In this document: one piece after another, positions 36,124-46,012 of the stretch
Layout: every line of letters starts with the position of its first letter
Numbering within the stretch: the first letter of the stretch is position 1
Source of the DNA: Nodosilinea sp. FACHB-131
GTDB taxonomy: Bacteria > Cyanobacteriota > Cyanobacteriia > Phormidesmidales > Phormidesmidaceae
Assembly: GCF_014695395.1 (NCBI RefSeq)
Contig: NZ_JACJOF010000008.1
Span: forward strand, 1-64,000
Length of the DNA stretch: 64,000 nt
Direction: 5' to 3'
Notes under the pieces: model-generated
Databases searched by the model: none
Seen by the model: the letters and a program-made list of their open reading frames with translations, nothing else
Told to the model about the DNA's origin: nothing
Program-made: the position numbers and the translations under genes

Positions 36124-37047
36124 ATGGCCACCGACTATGTTTTATTCGTCCACGGCGTCAAGCAGCGTCAGCCGGAGGAGTTTAACCGCACTACCCAGGA
36201 ACTGCTCCAGAACGTGCAGCGCAGCATTGGCAACAACGGACGCACAATTAAACCTATCGTCGTGTTTTGGGGTGATTTGAATGTGCAGCCCCAGGCTAAC
36301 TTGCGCCAGGGGCTTGAAGCCTCTCCCCAGTGGCGCAACCTGTGGCTGACCGACTTTCGTATTAGAGAGGTGGTTGAGTTTGCGGGCGATGCGGCCCTAT
36401 ACCTCAGCCGCCACGTGGGGGCTCAGGTGGTGCAGCGGTTTCAGCAAATCGCTTTGCCGATACTGCAAGGGGCGGAGCCGAGCGGTGGCGATCGCCTCCA
36501 CATAGTCACCCACAGCCTGGGCAGCGTCATTCTCTTCGACCTGCTGTTTGCCACCCGTTGGGATGACCCCAGTTTGGACAAAGACGCTAGCACTCGCCAG
36601 ACTCGGCAAACGGTAACCCAGCTGCGCAATACCCTGTTTGGTTTGGGCCAGGAGCCGGGGCGGGGAATACATATTTCCAGCGTGCACACCCTGGGGTCGC
36701 CGATCGCACTGTTTAGCCTCCTGTCGGTGACCGGCGATAGCACCCATGACTTGACGAAGGATTTGCGAGCCATGCTGCAAACCCTGTACCACCAGCGCGG
36801 CAAAAAAGCGCTGCCCTGGTATAACTACATGCACCCCGGCGACCCGATTGCCTACCCCCTACAGGGGCTAATGCCCCGACTGATGGGCAATGCTCAGCTC
36901 TACGTGCATCTGCGAGATGTCGTCACCGAGCACCACGGCTTGCCCATTACCTGGGGGCGGCTGCCCTTGCTGTGGGGTGGCGATGCCCACAGCGGCTACT
37001 GGAAGAGCAGCACCGTCGTGAAAACTCTGACAGAGGTGCTGCGGTGA
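36124..37047 (+). CDS. Alpha/beta-hydrolase-fold protein
   Basis: A 307-residue protein with an N-terminal FVHGVKQR (oxyanion-region HG) and the nucleophile elbow THSLGS (about 134), typical of lipase/esterase-like alpha/beta hydrolases. Later HTLGSPIALFSLL and MHPGDPIAYPL fit the acid region, and HSGYW near the end may carry the catalytic His. There is no signal peptide. ATG 36124 (MATDYVLFVHG) is the natural start. The substrate is unknown. Confidence 0.78.
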   Translation: MATDYVLFVHGVKQRQPEEFNRTTQELLQNVQRSIGNNGRTIKPIVVFWGDLNVQPQANLRQGLEASPQWRNLWLTDFRIREVVEFAGDAALYLSRHVGAQVVQRFQQIALPILQGAEPSGGDRLHIVTHSLGSVILFDLLFATRWDDPSLDKDASTRQTRQTVTQLRNTLFGLGQEPGRGIHISSVHTLGSPIALFSLLSVTGDSTHDLTKDLRAMLQTLYHQRGKKALPWYNYMHPGDPIAYPLQGLMPRLMGNAQLYVHLRDVVTEHHGLPITWGRLPLLWGGDAHSGYWKSSTVVKTLTEVLR

Positions 37048-37207
37048 GAGCGAGCAATTTTGAATCTAAGCTCTGTGATGAGCTAGTCTAGCGATCTGCA
37101 ACACCTGAGTGCTGCATTGCACCCAGGGCGGTTTCAGTGTTGAATCGTTCTGTTAGCGCCTTTATAACTTATATACTGGGCATTCTGCGCTGTTGCCTCG
37201 CCCTGCC

Positions 37208-38683
37208 ATGAGCATTGTTCTCTACAACACTCTGACCCGTAAGAAGGAACCCTTTGAAACCCTAGAGCCGGGCCGGGTGAAAATTTACTGCTGCGGCGTC
37301 ACGGTATATGACTATTCGCACCTAGGCCACGCCCGCTGCTACGTGGCGTGGGATACAGTGCGACGCTACCTGCTGTGGCGGGGCTACGCCGTCCACTACG
37401 TGCAAAACTTTACTGACATTGACGACAAAATCCTCAACCGCGCCAAGTCAGAAGAGTCTTCTATGCAGACGGTGGCGGAGCGCTATACCCAGGCATACCT
37501 AGAGGATATTGCCCGCCTCAACGTGGTGGAGGCCGACGAGTATACCTACGCCACCCAAACCTTAGACGGCATTCAGCGGCTGATTGGCGAGCTAGAGCAG
37601 AAGGGCTACGCCTACCCCGCCAATGGCGACGTGTATTACTCAGTGCGTAAATTTGAGGGCTATGGCAAGCTCTCGGGTCGCAATCTCGATGATATGCAGG
37701 CCGGAGCTAGCGGTCGGGTAACGGGGGAAGATGCCACCAAGCAAGACCCCTTCGATTTTGCCCTGTGGAAGGGTGCTAAAGAAGGTGAACCTTTTTGGGA
37801 GTCGCCTTGGGGGCCGGGGCGACCGGGCTGGCACATTGAGTGCTCGGCGATGATTCGTGATCGCCTCGGCGACACCATTGATATCCACGTGGGCGGTAGC
37901 GATCTGGTGTTTCCCCACCACGAGAATGAGATCGCCCAGTCGGAGGCGGCCACTGGCCATCCCCTGTCGCGCTACTGGATGCACAACGGCATGGTGAACG
38001 TGGGCGGCGAGAAAATGTCAAAATCCCTCGGCAACTTCACTACCATTCGAGATTTGCTGGATGCGCCTAATGCCCCAGACCCGATGGCAGTGCGGCTGTT
38101 TTTGCTCCAGGGCAGCTACCGCAAGCCGGTGGATTTTACTGATGAGGCGATCGCCGCTGCTCAAACGAGTTGGGGCACGCTCCTGGACGGGTTGCTGTTT
38201 GGCTACCAGTATGGGGCCAAGCTTGGCTGGGTCGATGTTGAAGACTCCGCCTTTGGTGATCCAGCAGCCATGCGCATTGACCGGGAGAGTGATCCGGTAC
38301 AAACCTTCCAAGCCGCGATGGACGATGACTTCAACACCGCTGGGGGACTGGCGGTGCTGTTTGACCTGGCCAAAGACCTGCGCCGCGCAGGGAATCTGAT
38401 CACCCACACGGGCGAAGCCGACACCCCTAGCGATGTTCTCCGCCAGCAGTGGCAAACCCTGGTGTGCCTAGCTCAGGTGCTGGGGTTAGAAGCTCGGCCT
38501 GGGGTCGAGGTATCCACCGAAGGCGGGCTATCGGATGCCGAGGTTGAGGCGCTGCTGACCCAGCGGCGCGAGGCCAGAGCGGCGAAGGACTTTGCCGAGG
38601 GCGATCGCATCCGCGACCTACTCCAGGCCGAGGGCATTACTTTGATCGACAAGCCGGGCGGCGTCACCGAGTGGCATCGCTAG
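37208..38683 (+). CDS. cysS: Cysteinyl-tRNA synthetase
   Basis: A 491-residue class I aminoacyl-tRNA synthetase charging tRNA-Cys. It has the zinc Cys and HIGH-type motif in CCGVTVYDYSHLGHAR, the GWHIECSAM zinc-site region (about 209), the HHENEIAQSEAA helix and the KMSKSLGN loop (about 270). ATG 37208 is preferred to TTG 37193. Length fits the family. Its stop codon overlaps that of the convergent membrane-protein gene (CTAG at 38680-38683). Confidence 0.97.
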   Translation: MSIVLYNTLTRKKEPFETLEPGRVKIYCCGVTVYDYSHLGHARCYVAWDTVRRYLLWRGYAVHYVQNFTDIDDKILNRAKSEESSMQTVAERYTQAYLEDIARLNVVEADEYTYATQTLDGIQRLIGELEQKGYAYPANGDVYYSVRKFEGYGKLSGRNLDDMQAGASGRVTGEDATKQDPFDFALWKGAKEGEPFWESPWGPGRPGWHIECSAMIRDRLGDTIDIHVGGSDLVFPHHENEIAQSEAATGHPLSRYWMHNGMVNVGGEKMSKSLGNFTTIRDLLDAPNAPDPMAVRLFLLQGSYRKPVDFTDEAIAAAQTSWGTLLDGLLFGYQYGAKLGWVDVEDSAFGDPAAMRIDRESDPVQTFQAAMDDDFNTAGGLAVLFDLAKDLRRAGNLITHTGEADTPSDVLRQQWQTLVCLAQVLGLEARPGVEVSTEGGLSDAEVEALLTQRREARAAKDFAEGDRIRDLLQAEGITLIDKPGGVTEWHR

Positions 38684-40170
38684 GGCAACCACTGCCGCCC
38701 AAGAGCAACAAAAATCTCGCGGTGCTGGCGAAAGAGGGTGTATCCGTAGACCCCAATAATTCCCAGTAGGCAGAGGTGGGTCAGGGTGCCGTAGGTGCCG
38801 ATGATATCGCCCGGCATCCAGCCATGAATGTCGATCAGCTGGTTCATGTCGCCGTGCTCGGCTTCGCCCCACAGGCTGCCAAAGGGAATTGAGGCTTTGC
38901 CCTTAGGAACTTGCTGCCACAGCCACACCTGACCCCAAAAGCAAAAGGCCGCCCCCAGCACCACCGGAAAGCGATAAAAATCCCACCGAAAGTAGTTGGG
39001 CAGGGGGAAGTAGAATCCCATCATCAGCAGGGCGGACAGATAAATTTCGCCCCCCACGCCGCCAAAGGCCATCAGCATCTCAAAGCGATCGGCGGGCAGC
39101 AGCCAGGTCATATAAAACTGCACTACGGCCAGCACTGCGGCTAGCACCATGGGCCAGCGCTGACCCTCGCGGCGTCCAGCCCAAAACAGCAGACCCAGCA
39201 ACACCAGAATGGCGAGGTAAACCAAAAGCGATCGCTGGGGATTGTAGCTCGTCCAGCCGATGGGTAGGGGCAACGCCTGCCTCCCCGACAGCCAGGCGAC
39301 GGTGGCGTGACCAAACTCATGCAGCCAAATCTTGATGCCGAACAGCAGCGCATTCACGATGGGCATAGCGTTCATCAGCATCCCCAGCAGCATTAGGCCG
39401 GGGAAGATCAGCCCGTTGCTGTAGCGATTTTGAAATGACAGCAAATCGGTATCGTCTGCTGCTGGGTCAGGGTGGGGCTCGGTCTGTCGAGGTTGCGATC
39501 GCCGCCCCGGCCCCAGATTTGTAGTGGCGGCTGCCTCTAGCAAAGCGGTGCTAGCGGGATCGACCTCAGCGACAGCACTCTGCTCTAGATGAGTCTTGAG
39601 GGTGGTGAAGGCCCACTTGAGGGGTTCTAGGGCAGCGCGATCGCCCCGTCGGAGCAGCTCTGCCCGCCGCTTGAAATACACCGACTCTACCTGGGGCAAC
39701 GGGTCTCCTAACGATAGCCCCAGTTCCTCGTAGGCGCGCACCACTGCTACCGGCACTGGGGCAGCCGTGAAGGAACTCGGTTGGGGTGCCGGGCTAGCAG
39801 CTCTGCCCCCATCAGTTGTAGAGGTTAACGTCTCATAAGACTGTGACTCGTCAGACAGAGAGGCCTCTGAGGACAGCGAGAGTAGGGAAAATTCCTCACT
39901 CCAAACAGGCGAGGCTGAGCCTGTTTGGGTGCCGTAGAGTTGCACAATACCGATAACAGAGGGCTGCAATTTTTCCATGGTGCGGCGGACGTAGGCCACC
40001 GTTGCCGCTTGGGGTGGGGCGGGGCTGCCGCTAAACCACAGCTGCAAACAGTAGCTCTGGCGATCGCCCCGCACGGTAATGCCTTTAGGCTTGAGGGCGT
40101 GGGTGAGCAGGGCGGCGATCGCCGCCGCATCCCCATCCTTGGCCTGCTCCAGTAGCGAAGGAGTTGTCAT
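38680..40170 (-). CDS. Membrane protein with HEFGH metalloprotease-like motif
   Basis: A 496-residue protein. The first about 240 residues are soluble, with a repeat-like region (GITVRGDRQSYCLQLWFSGS) and a segment resembling the J-like helical region found in other cyanobacterial proteins (YEELGLSLGDPLPQVESVYF). The C-terminal half has about six membrane spans and contains KIWLHEFGHATVAWLSG (about residue 284), an HExxH zinc motif as in site-2 protease (M50)-type enzymes. A second zinc ligand (such as NPxDG) was not found, so proteolysis is unproven. ATG 40170. Confidence 0.7.
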   Translation of the reverse strand: MTTPSLLEQAKDGDAAAIAALLTHALKPKGITVRGDRQSYCLQLWFSGSPAPPQAATVAYVRRTMEKLQPSVIGIVQLYGTQTGSASPVWSEEFSLLSLSSEASLSDESQSYETLTSTTDGGRAASPAPQPSSFTAAPVPVAVVRAYEELGLSLGDPLPQVESVYFKRRAELLRRGDRAALEPLKWAFTTLKTHLEQSAVAEVDPASTALLEAAATTNLGPGRRSQPRQTEPHPDPAADDTDLLSFQNRYSNGLIFPGLMLLGMLMNAMPIVNALLFGIKIWLHEFGHATVAWLSGRQALPLPIGWTSYNPQRSLLVYLAILVLLGLLFWAGRREGQRWPMVLAAVLAVVQFYMTWLLPADRFEMLMAFGGVGGEIYLSALLMMGFYFPLPNYFRWDFYRFPVVLGAAFCFWGQVWLWQQVPKGKASIPFGSLWGEAEHGDMNQLIDIHGWMPGDIIGTYGTLTHLCLLGIIGVYGYTLFRQHREIFVALGRQWLP

Positions 40171-40294
40171 CGCGTTGGGCTATCTCGTACCGTAGGTATT
40201 CCCAGGCTACCCAACCGCCACCGTCGATACCCGTCCCTCGATAGGATGGTTGGCACAGATTTAACAGTAGGAAGCTAACTATGAGGGCAGGGTC

Positions 40295-41716
40295 TTGAAC
40301 ACAGCGGCTAGCCCCGGCGGCCTGGTGATCGCGGGCGAGCGCAGCGGCGTAGGTAAGACCACCGTCACCCTAGCGCTACTGGCGGCCCTGGCGCAAAAGT
40401 CGCCCCGCGTGCAGTCATTTAAGGTGGGGCCAGACTACATCGACCCAATGTTTCACCGGCAGGCGACGGGGCGACCCTGCTACAACCTCGACCCAATTTT
40501 GACCTCAGAAACCTACGTGCAGCACTGCTTTGCCCACCGCTGCCAGGGGGCCGATTTTGCCCTGGTCGAAGGGGTCATGGGCCTGTTTGACGGCGCCTCT
40601 GGGCTCTCGGATGTCGCCAGCACCGCCCATATCGCCCGTCTGCTGAACCTGCCGGTGCTGCTGGTGGTCGATTGTAGTCGGCTGTCGCGATCGGTGCTGG
40701 CGATTCTTCACGGCTACCGCAGTCTCGATCCGCGAGTGAAGCTTGCCGGGGTGGTGTTAAACCGGGTGGGTAGCGATCGCCACCTCGACCTGCTTAAAGA
40801 GGCTCTATCAAGTATCGATCTCCCTATCCTGGGAGTGCTGCGGAGACAGGATGCGATCGCCCTCCCCGATCGCCACCTGGGCCTAGTGCCCACCGCCGAA
40901 CTCCCCCAGCTCCCCGACATTCTCGATCGCCTCGCCCACCTCGGCCACACCTGCTTCGACTGGCATGCCCTCACCCCCCTTCTAACTGCCAACTCCGCCC
41001 CCCAACTCTCCCACCTTCCCTACTCCCTCTCACTCCCCCACCCCCCAACTCCCCTACCCCCTTCACCCCGCATCGCGATCGCCCAAGACCCCGCCTTCAG
41101 CTTCTATTACCCCGACAACCTCGACATTCTCACTGCTTTGGGGGCTGAGATTATTCCCTGGAGCCCGCTACGGGATGCCCATCCTCCTGCCGATGTTGAT
41201 GGGTTGTACTTTGGCGGCGGCTTTCCCGAAATGTTTGCCGCCGAGCTAGCTGCCAATCAGGGCCTGCGGTCAACGCTTAAGGCGCTCATCCATCAAGGCT
41301 TACCCGTTTATGCCGAATGCGGCGGGCTGATGTATTTAGCCACTACCCTGGTCGATCTAGACGACAATGCCTGGCCTATGGTCGGCGTGCTGCCCACCAG
41401 CGTGCGCATGACCGGACGACTCACCCTGGGCTACCGTCACGCCCTAGCGGAACAGAGCAGTTTACTCTTACAGGCTGGTCAAACCGTTTGGGGGCACGAG
41501 TTTCACCGCTCTGAAACAGAAACGCCCTCCCCCACGCCTCTGTACCAACTCAAGCGCTACGGAGCAACCCAGCGCCACGCCACCGAGGGCTGGGCACCGC
41601 AGCGTATTCATGCTTCATACCTGCACCTGCACTGGGGTGGTTGTCCAGAGGTCGCGCAAGCCCTAGTTGAGGTCTGCCGACAACATCGCCAGGGCCTAAG
41701 TCCGGGCTCTGATTAG
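40295..41716 (+). CDS. cobB: Cobyrinate a,c-diamide synthase
   Basis: A 473-residue ATP- and glutamine-dependent amidotransferase that amidates the a and c side chains of cobyrinic acid in cobalamin synthesis. The N-terminal synthetase has the P-loop ERSGVGKTT (about 15) and [11 protein letters not shown]; the C-terminal glutaminase has [10 protein letters not shown] with the nucleophile Cys (about 346), and HASYLHLHW. The start is TTG 40295; the nearby ATG at 40281 runs into a stop. A Pro/Leu-rich linker (about 233-258) between the two domains is coded by a C-rich repeat tract. Confidence 0.93.
   Translation: MNTAASPGGLVIAGERSGVGKTTVTLALLAALAQKSPRVQSFKVGPDYIDPMFHRQATGRPCYNLDPILTSETYVQHCFAHRCQGADFALVEGVMGLFDGASGLSDVASTAHIARLLNLPVLLVVDCSRLSRSVLAILHGYRSLDPRVKLAGVVLNRVGSDRHLDLLKEALSSIDLPILGVLRRQDAIALPDRHLGLVPTAELPQLPDILDRLAHLGHTCFDWHALTPLLTANSAPQLSHLPYSLSLPHPPTPLPPSPRIAIAQDPAFSFYYPDNLDILTALGAEIIPWSPLRDAHPPADVDGLYFGGGFPEMFAAELAANQGLRSTLKALIHQGLPVYAECGGLMYLATTLVDLDDNAWPMVGVLPTSVRMTGRLTLGYRHALAEQSSLLLQAGQTVWGHEFHRSETETPSPTPLYQLKRYGATQRHATEGWAPQRIHASYLHLHWGGCPEVAQALVEVCRQHRQGLSPGSD
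40991..41070. repeat. C-rich repeat tract inside cobB
   Basis: Degenerate CTCCCAC/CCCCCAACTC units, the complement of the G-rich repeats elsewhere in the window, code for a Pro/Leu/Ser linker between the two CobB domains without breaking the frame. It looks like an in-frame spread of an STRR-like element. Confidence 0.6.
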
Positions 41717-41763
41717 TGTTATGGTTAGACTATAGACTTTTGTTGAGACAAGGAGTTATTGCT

Positions 41764-41877
41764 GTGGTTGAGCCTTTGCTAAGTGGCATCGTTTTAGGGT
41801 TTATTCCTGTCACCCTGGCCGGGCTTTTCGTTGCGGCTTACCTGCAATATCGCCGGGACAATAAGCTTAATTCATAG
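41764..41877 (+). CDS. petG: Cytochrome b6-f complex subunit 5 (PetG)
   Basis: A 37-residue thylakoid membrane protein: [20 protein letters not shown] followed by [13 protein letters not shown], the standard PetG sequence. PetG is an essential small subunit of cytochrome b6f. The start codon is GTG 41764, with AAGGAG eight bases upstream. It stands alone, 47 bases after cobB. Confidence 0.95.
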   Translation: MVEPLLSGIVLGFIPVTLAGLFVAAYLQYRRDNKLNS

Positions 41878-41895
41878 CCGAGCGGCTGGTGAGAG

Positions 41896-41909
41896 GGCGC
41901 GATCGCGCC
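41896..41909. terminator. Palindrome after petG
   Basis: The perfect palindrome GGCGCGATCGCGCC contains a HIP1 octamer and can fold as a hairpin between the convergent petG and sugar-kinase genes. The following TTCATTT is a poor T tract, so termination is possible in either direction but weak. Confidence 0.4.
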
Positions 41910-41926
41910 TTCATTTGCTTCAAGAA

Positions 41927-43198
41927 TCACTTAACGGCATCCCCCAGCCAGCCAAGCGCTAAATAGGCACTGCCGACCGCCGCCTCTACTGAGGCGGCGT
42001 TTTTAATGGGCACCGGCAGCAGGGTAGCTCGCAGCTGCCGCCAGGTCTCGTTAGCGGCACCGCCCCCAGCCGTAAAAATTTGCCGCAGGGGTGATGCCCC
42101 ATGCTGGGTGAGCAACTCATACCCGCGCTGCTCAATGCGAGCGATGCCCATCAGCAGACCGTGCAAAAACGCGCTGTCATCCTCTGGGCGGGGCCAGAGC
42201 CGCGGAGCCAGGGTGGGGTCATTGATGGGAAAGCGCTCCCCCGGCTGTACCAGGGGGTAATAGTCTAGCTCCGTGGGCACGGCGGGATCGATGCGCTGGC
42301 TCAGGGTGGCTAACGCCTCTCGGTCAAAGAATTTTTCGAGCACGGCACCGCCGCTGTTGGAGGCACCGCCCACCAGCCAGTGGTTGCCCAGCCGATGGCT
42401 GTAGATGCCGTAGTCACCCACATCGACACGCTGGTCGCTGAGCAGCTTGATGGCCAAGGTTGAGCCCAGAGAGGTGACCCCATCGCCCGAGGCGCTAGCA
42501 CCGCTGGCCAAAAAGGCCGCAATGCTGTCGGTGGTGCCTGCGACTATTTGACACTGAGGAGATAGGCCAAACCGTTGGGCCACGCTTTCCGTCACGCATC
42601 CCACCCATTCGCCCGGCGCTAGCACTTGCGGCAGTACTCGGCTCCAAGGCTGCCCCTGCATCGAAGTGGGGTAGTTTAAAGCACCCACGTCATAGCCCAG
42701 CTTGAGGCTGTTGTGGTAGTCACTCAGCCCCCACTGACCGTGGAGCTGGGCGCTGAGCCAGTCGGCCTGGTGCAGCAGATAGGTCGCTTGATTCCAGGTT
42801 GAGGCGGGCAACGTTTGGTGCCACCACACCAGCTTGGCCAAGCTCGACGTGGCGCTGGCAGCGGGGCTCTGGGCAGGGGCCAGGGCTTTGACAGTGTCTA
42901 GGGATTCTCTACAGGGATGGTTGTAGAGCAGGGGCGGCGTCAGCGATTCCCCGGCTTGGTTGCACAGCAGCACGGTGGCTGAGGTGCCGTCGATCGCCAC
43001 TCGACCGATCTGGGGGGCGATCGCCCTCGGCAGCGTCGCTAGCAGGGCAAAGAGCCCCTGCCGCCAGCACTCTGGGGCGGGCAAGTCGGGGTAGCCCTGG
43101 CGATATTGCCAGCATAAATGCCGCTGTGGATTGACCACAGCGGCACGCACCCCAGAGGTGCCAAAGTCTATACCCAGAGCTAGGGGAAGGGTCGTCAC
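41927..43198 (-). CDS. FGGY-family sugar kinase
   Basis: A carbohydrate kinase of about 423 residues with the ATPase fold: N-terminal LGIDFGTSGVRAAVVNP, DGTSATVLL, the second phosphate loop AGTTDSIAAFLASGA, SLGSTLAIKLL, and the adenosine motif FTAGGGAANETWRQLRATLL. It resembles the cyanobacterial ribulose/xylulose-type kinases, which are shorter than typical FGGY enzymes (about 500). The start is GTG 43198 or TTG 43228; the latter is only 7 bases from apcF, suggesting coupling. The sugar is probably a pentulose, but this is not proven. Confidence 0.82.
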   Translation of the reverse strand: MTTLPLALGIDFGTSGVRAAVVNPQRHLCWQYRQGYPDLPAPECWRQGLFALLATLPRAIAPQIGRVAIDGTSATVLLCNQAGESLTPPLLYNHPCRESLDTVKALAPAQSPAASATSSLAKLVWWHQTLPASTWNQATYLLHQADWLSAQLHGQWGLSDYHNSLKLGYDVGALNYPTSMQGQPWSRVLPQVLAPGEWVGCVTESVAQRFGLSPQCQIVAGTTDSIAAFLASGASASGDGVTSLGSTLAIKLLSDQRVDVGDYGIYSHRLGNHWLVGGASNSGGAVLEKFFDREALATLSQRIDPAVPTELDYYPLVQPGERFPINDPTLAPRLWPRPEDDSAFLHGLLMGIARIEQRGYELLTQHGASPLRQIFTAGGGAANETWRQLRATLLPVPIKNAASVEAAVGSAYLALGWLGDAVK

Positions 43199-43235
43199 GA
43201 AGCAGCCGTTCGCTACACCATTCCTCAAATCTCGC

Positions 43236-43745
43236 CTAGATGCTGGTCTCGCTGATCGAACGGGTGATGTAGTCGAAGGGATAGTCGACCACAGAGGGAT
43301 CGGCTACGCCCGCTTCCTGTACCTTGGCTTTCACGATGTCTTTCATCAGCTGAATGCCGATCACCGTAGGGGCAATGGGCACGCCTAGAGAGTTGTAGGT
43401 TTCGCGCAGCCCGGTCAGCACTCGCTCGTCGAGCACGTCGGGGTTGCCGGCCACTAGCGCATAGCTGCTGTAGCGCAGGTAGTAGTCCATATCGCGCAGG
43501 CAGGCGGCGTAGCGGCGGGTGGTGTAGGCATTGCCGCCAGGGCGAATCAGCTCGGGGACTTGGGCAAACAGGGTGACGCCTGCTTCTTTGACAATGCCAG
43601 CGGCGTTAGAGCTGATAATTGCCGCCGCCTTGATGCGATCGAGACCGCTGTCAAAGTAGGACTTAATAGAGTCGAGGGCGCTGCTATCGAGATAGCGTCC
43701 AGTGTTGTCGTAGGTCTTGATTAGCGTGGTGACAGCGTCCCGCAT
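43236..43745 (-). CDS. apcF: Allophycocyanin beta-18 subunit
   Basis: A 169-residue biliprotein, the minor beta subunit of the phycobilisome core next to the terminal emitter ApcE. MRDAVTTLIKTYDNTGRYLD starts the protein; RRYAACLRDMDYYLRY holds the chromophore-binding Cys (about 81), and VLDERVLTGLRETYNSLGVP is typical. ATG 43745 is chosen over the upstream 43775. It lies divergent from glnA and upstream of the sugar kinase on the same strand. Confidence 0.95.
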   Translation of the reverse strand: MRDAVTTLIKTYDNTGRYLDSSALDSIKSYFDSGLDRIKAAAIISSNAAGIVKEAGVTLFAQVPELIRPGGNAYTTRRYAACLRDMDYYLRYSSYALVAGNPDVLDERVLTGLRETYNSLGVPIAPTVIGIQLMKDIVKAKVQEAGVADPSVVDYPFDYITRSISETSI

Positions 43746-44238
43746 AGGTGGTTTCTCCCAACTCTCACTTGGCAAACAGCATTTTATAAATGGTGGCAGG
43801 CGCAGGCTGCCCGTCTCTGGCTAAAGGCTCTAACCCCAAGGGCCAAAACCCTGATAAATGCCAGGTTTTATCTTCGAAGAAGTTTACCACGGGGGCTCAA
43901 CCCCTGGGTTGCCCAAGCCCGTCAGAGGCGGGGCTTTATGAGCGAATTGTTACAAAACATCATGGTCTGCCCTGGAGCTTTTGTTGGCTTTCCCTGACAA
44001 AAAGTATTGGGTGATACAAAACCGGCCAACCCCTCTCCCTAGGATGATTCTGATGAGTTGATACCTGTGGAACCAACAGGATCAGAGTGCCCGTGCCCAT
44101 AAACCGGTGTTGTATAGGGCTTGCCTGTTGCAGCCTTGCCGATTTGGCAGGGGATTTGGGACGGAGCCAGGGCATCATCTACGACGAGTTAAATCGGTTT
44201 CCCCACGTTTGAACGCTAAAGAGGCTAAGGAGTAGTTC
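43746..44238. other. Divergent apcF-glnA regulatory region
   Basis: About 490 bases. The glnA half holds the NtcA promoter described separately and a leader of roughly 185 bases. The apcF half has G/C-rich inverted repeats (e.g. GGGCTCAACCC / GGGTTGCCC at about 43893-43914, and AAGCCC / GGGCTT around 43916-43936) that may structure the apcF leader. No glutamine riboswitch is present before glnA. Confidence 0.55.
44004..44045 (+). promoter_or_regulatory. NtcA-activated glnA promoter
   Basis: A perfect NtcA site GTA-TTGGGTGA-TAC (44004-44017) is followed 22 bases later by TAGGAT (44040-44045), which fits TAN3T. This is the canonical class II NtcA-activated arrangement. The transcript should begin near 44052 and carry a leader of about 185 bases. 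Confidence 0.9.
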
Positions 44239-45657
44239 ATGGCAACCCCAGCAGACATCCTGAAGTGGATTGAGGATGACGGCATTGAATTGATTGATCT
44301 GAAGTTTATTGACATGCCGGGTATCTGGCAGCACCTCACTCTACACAAGAGCCAGATTGACGAGAGCAGCTTTACCGATGGGGTAGCTTTCGATGGCTCC
44401 AGCATTCGGGGTTGGAAGGCCATCAACGAGTCAGACATGATGATGGTGCCCGATCCTGACACTGCCTGGATCGACCCCTTCATGGCGGAGCCGACCCTGA
44501 GCATGATCTGCACCATCAAAGAGCCCCGCACCGGCGAGCTTTATGCTCGCTGCCCTCGGGCGATCGCCACCAAGGCGATCGAGTACCTCAAGTCCACTGG
44601 TCTGGGCGACACCGCCTTCTTTGGTCCTGAAGCTGAGTTCTTCATCTTTGATGATGTGCGCTTCGACCAAAACGAGCATTCGGCTTACTACTACGTCGAT
44701 AGCGTCGAGGGTCGCTGGAACACGGGTCGCGAAGAAGTGGGCGGCAACCTCGGCTACAAACCCCGCTACAAAGAGGGCTACTTCCCCGTCGCCCCCACCG
44801 ACACCTCCCAGGATATGCGCAGCGAAATGCTGCTGACCATGGCCAAGCTAGGTGTACCGATCGAGAAGCACCACCACGAAGTGGCTACCGGCGGTCAGTG
44901 CGAGCTGGGCATTCGCTTTGGGCGGCTGATTGAGGCTGCCGACTGGTTGATGATCTACAAGTACTGCATCAAGAACGTCGCCAAGAAGTGGGGCAAGACC
45001 GTCACCTTCATGCCCAAACCGCTGTTTAACGACAACGGCTCTGGCATGCACACCCACCAGTCAATCTGGAACAACGGTGAGCCTCTGTTTGCAGGCGATC
45101 GCTACGCCGGGCTGAGCCAAATGGCCCTGTGGTACATCGGTGGCATTCTCAAGCACGCCCCCGCCCTGCTGGCGCTGACCAACCCCACCACTAACTCTTA
45201 CAAGCGTCTGGTACCGGGCTTTGAAGCGCCGGTGAACCTGGCCTACTCCCAGGGCAACCGCTCGGCTTCGGTGCGCATTCCCCTCTCCGGCGATAACCCC
45301 AAGGCTAAGCGCCTAGAGTTCCGCTGCCCCGATGCTACCTCAAACCCCTACCTGGCTTTTGCAGCGATGCTTTGCGCTGGTATCGACGGCATCAAAAACC
45401 AGATCGACCCCGGCGACCCGTTGGATGTGGACATCTACGACCTCAGCCCCGAAGAGCTGGCGAAGATTCCCTCGACCCCCGGCTCGCTGCTCGATGCCCT
45501 CAAGGCTCTCGAAGCCGACCACAGTTTCTTGACCAGCACTGGCGTCTTCACCGAAGACTTCATCAGCAACTGGATCGAGTACAAGCTCGACAACGAAGTC
45601 AACCCCATGCGCCTGCGCCCCCACCCCTACGAACTAGCCCTCTACTACGATTGCTAG
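44239..45657 (+). CDS. glnA: Glutamine synthetase, type I
   Basis: A 472-residue GSI that makes glutamine from glutamate, ammonium and ATP in a dodecamer. Motifs include [43 protein letters not shown] and [12 protein letters not shown]. The region around the classical adenylylation tyrosine (DIYDLSPEE) is present, but cyanobacterial GSI is controlled by protein inhibitors rather than by adenylylation, and one, gifB, is at 22951. Expression should rise when NtcA is active (nitrogen shortage). It ends in a good terminator and appears monocistronic. Confidence 0.98.
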   Translation: MATPADILKWIEDDGIELIDLKFIDMPGIWQHLTLHKSQIDESSFTDGVAFDGSSIRGWKAINESDMMMVPDPDTAWIDPFMAEPTLSMICTIKEPRTGELYARCPRAIATKAIEYLKSTGLGDTAFFGPEAEFFIFDDVRFDQNEHSAYYYVDSVEGRWNTGREEVGGNLGYKPRYKEGYFPVAPTDTSQDMRSEMLLTMAKLGVPIEKHHHEVATGGQCELGIRFGRLIEAADWLMIYKYCIKNVAKKWGKTVTFMPKPLFNDNGSGMHTHQSIWNNGEPLFAGDRYAGLSQMALWYIGGILKHAPALLALTNPTTNSYKRLVPGFEAPVNLAYSQGNRSASVRIPLSGDNPKAKRLEFRCPDATSNPYLAFAAMLCAGIDGIKNQIDPGDPLDVDIYDLSPEELAKIPSTPGSLLDALKALEADHSFLTSTGVFTEDFISNWIEYKLDNEVNPMRLRPHPYELALYYDC

Positions 45658-45702
45658 AACGCGCTAGAACGAGTGGGTTAACCCTTGTTTGAAGGGTAAG
45701 AC

Positions 45703-45743
45703 ATAAAAAGAGGTCAGGGTATTAAACCTTGGCCTCTTTTTAT
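45703..45743 (+). terminator. Terminator of glnA
   Basis: A long stem (ATAAAAAGAGGTCAGGG at 45703-45719 with CCTTGGCCTCTTTTTAT at 45727-45743, two G-T pairs) whose 3' arm includes TTTTT. It lies about 45 bases after the stop codon. Confidence 0.9.
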
Positions 45744-46012
45744 GGCTGATTGTGATTGCTGTTGTGGCAGTAGCATTGGATTTGAAAATAATGGTGAACC
45801 CTTAGGGCGGCGAGTAAGACGATTTGAAGGGTGCCAACTTTTCATTTTTTAGGCAATAGGCAATCATTTAGTGAACATAGCTTGGATGTCAGATATTCCG
45901 TTAGGTAGAGGGGTTTCTAGCCTTAAAAGGCTGTTAGTAAGAGGCCGTCACTACGGGCATCTTTTTAGACTGTTTCTATCCTTCAACATCATCTTTTGGT
46001 CGTCCAAGAGGA

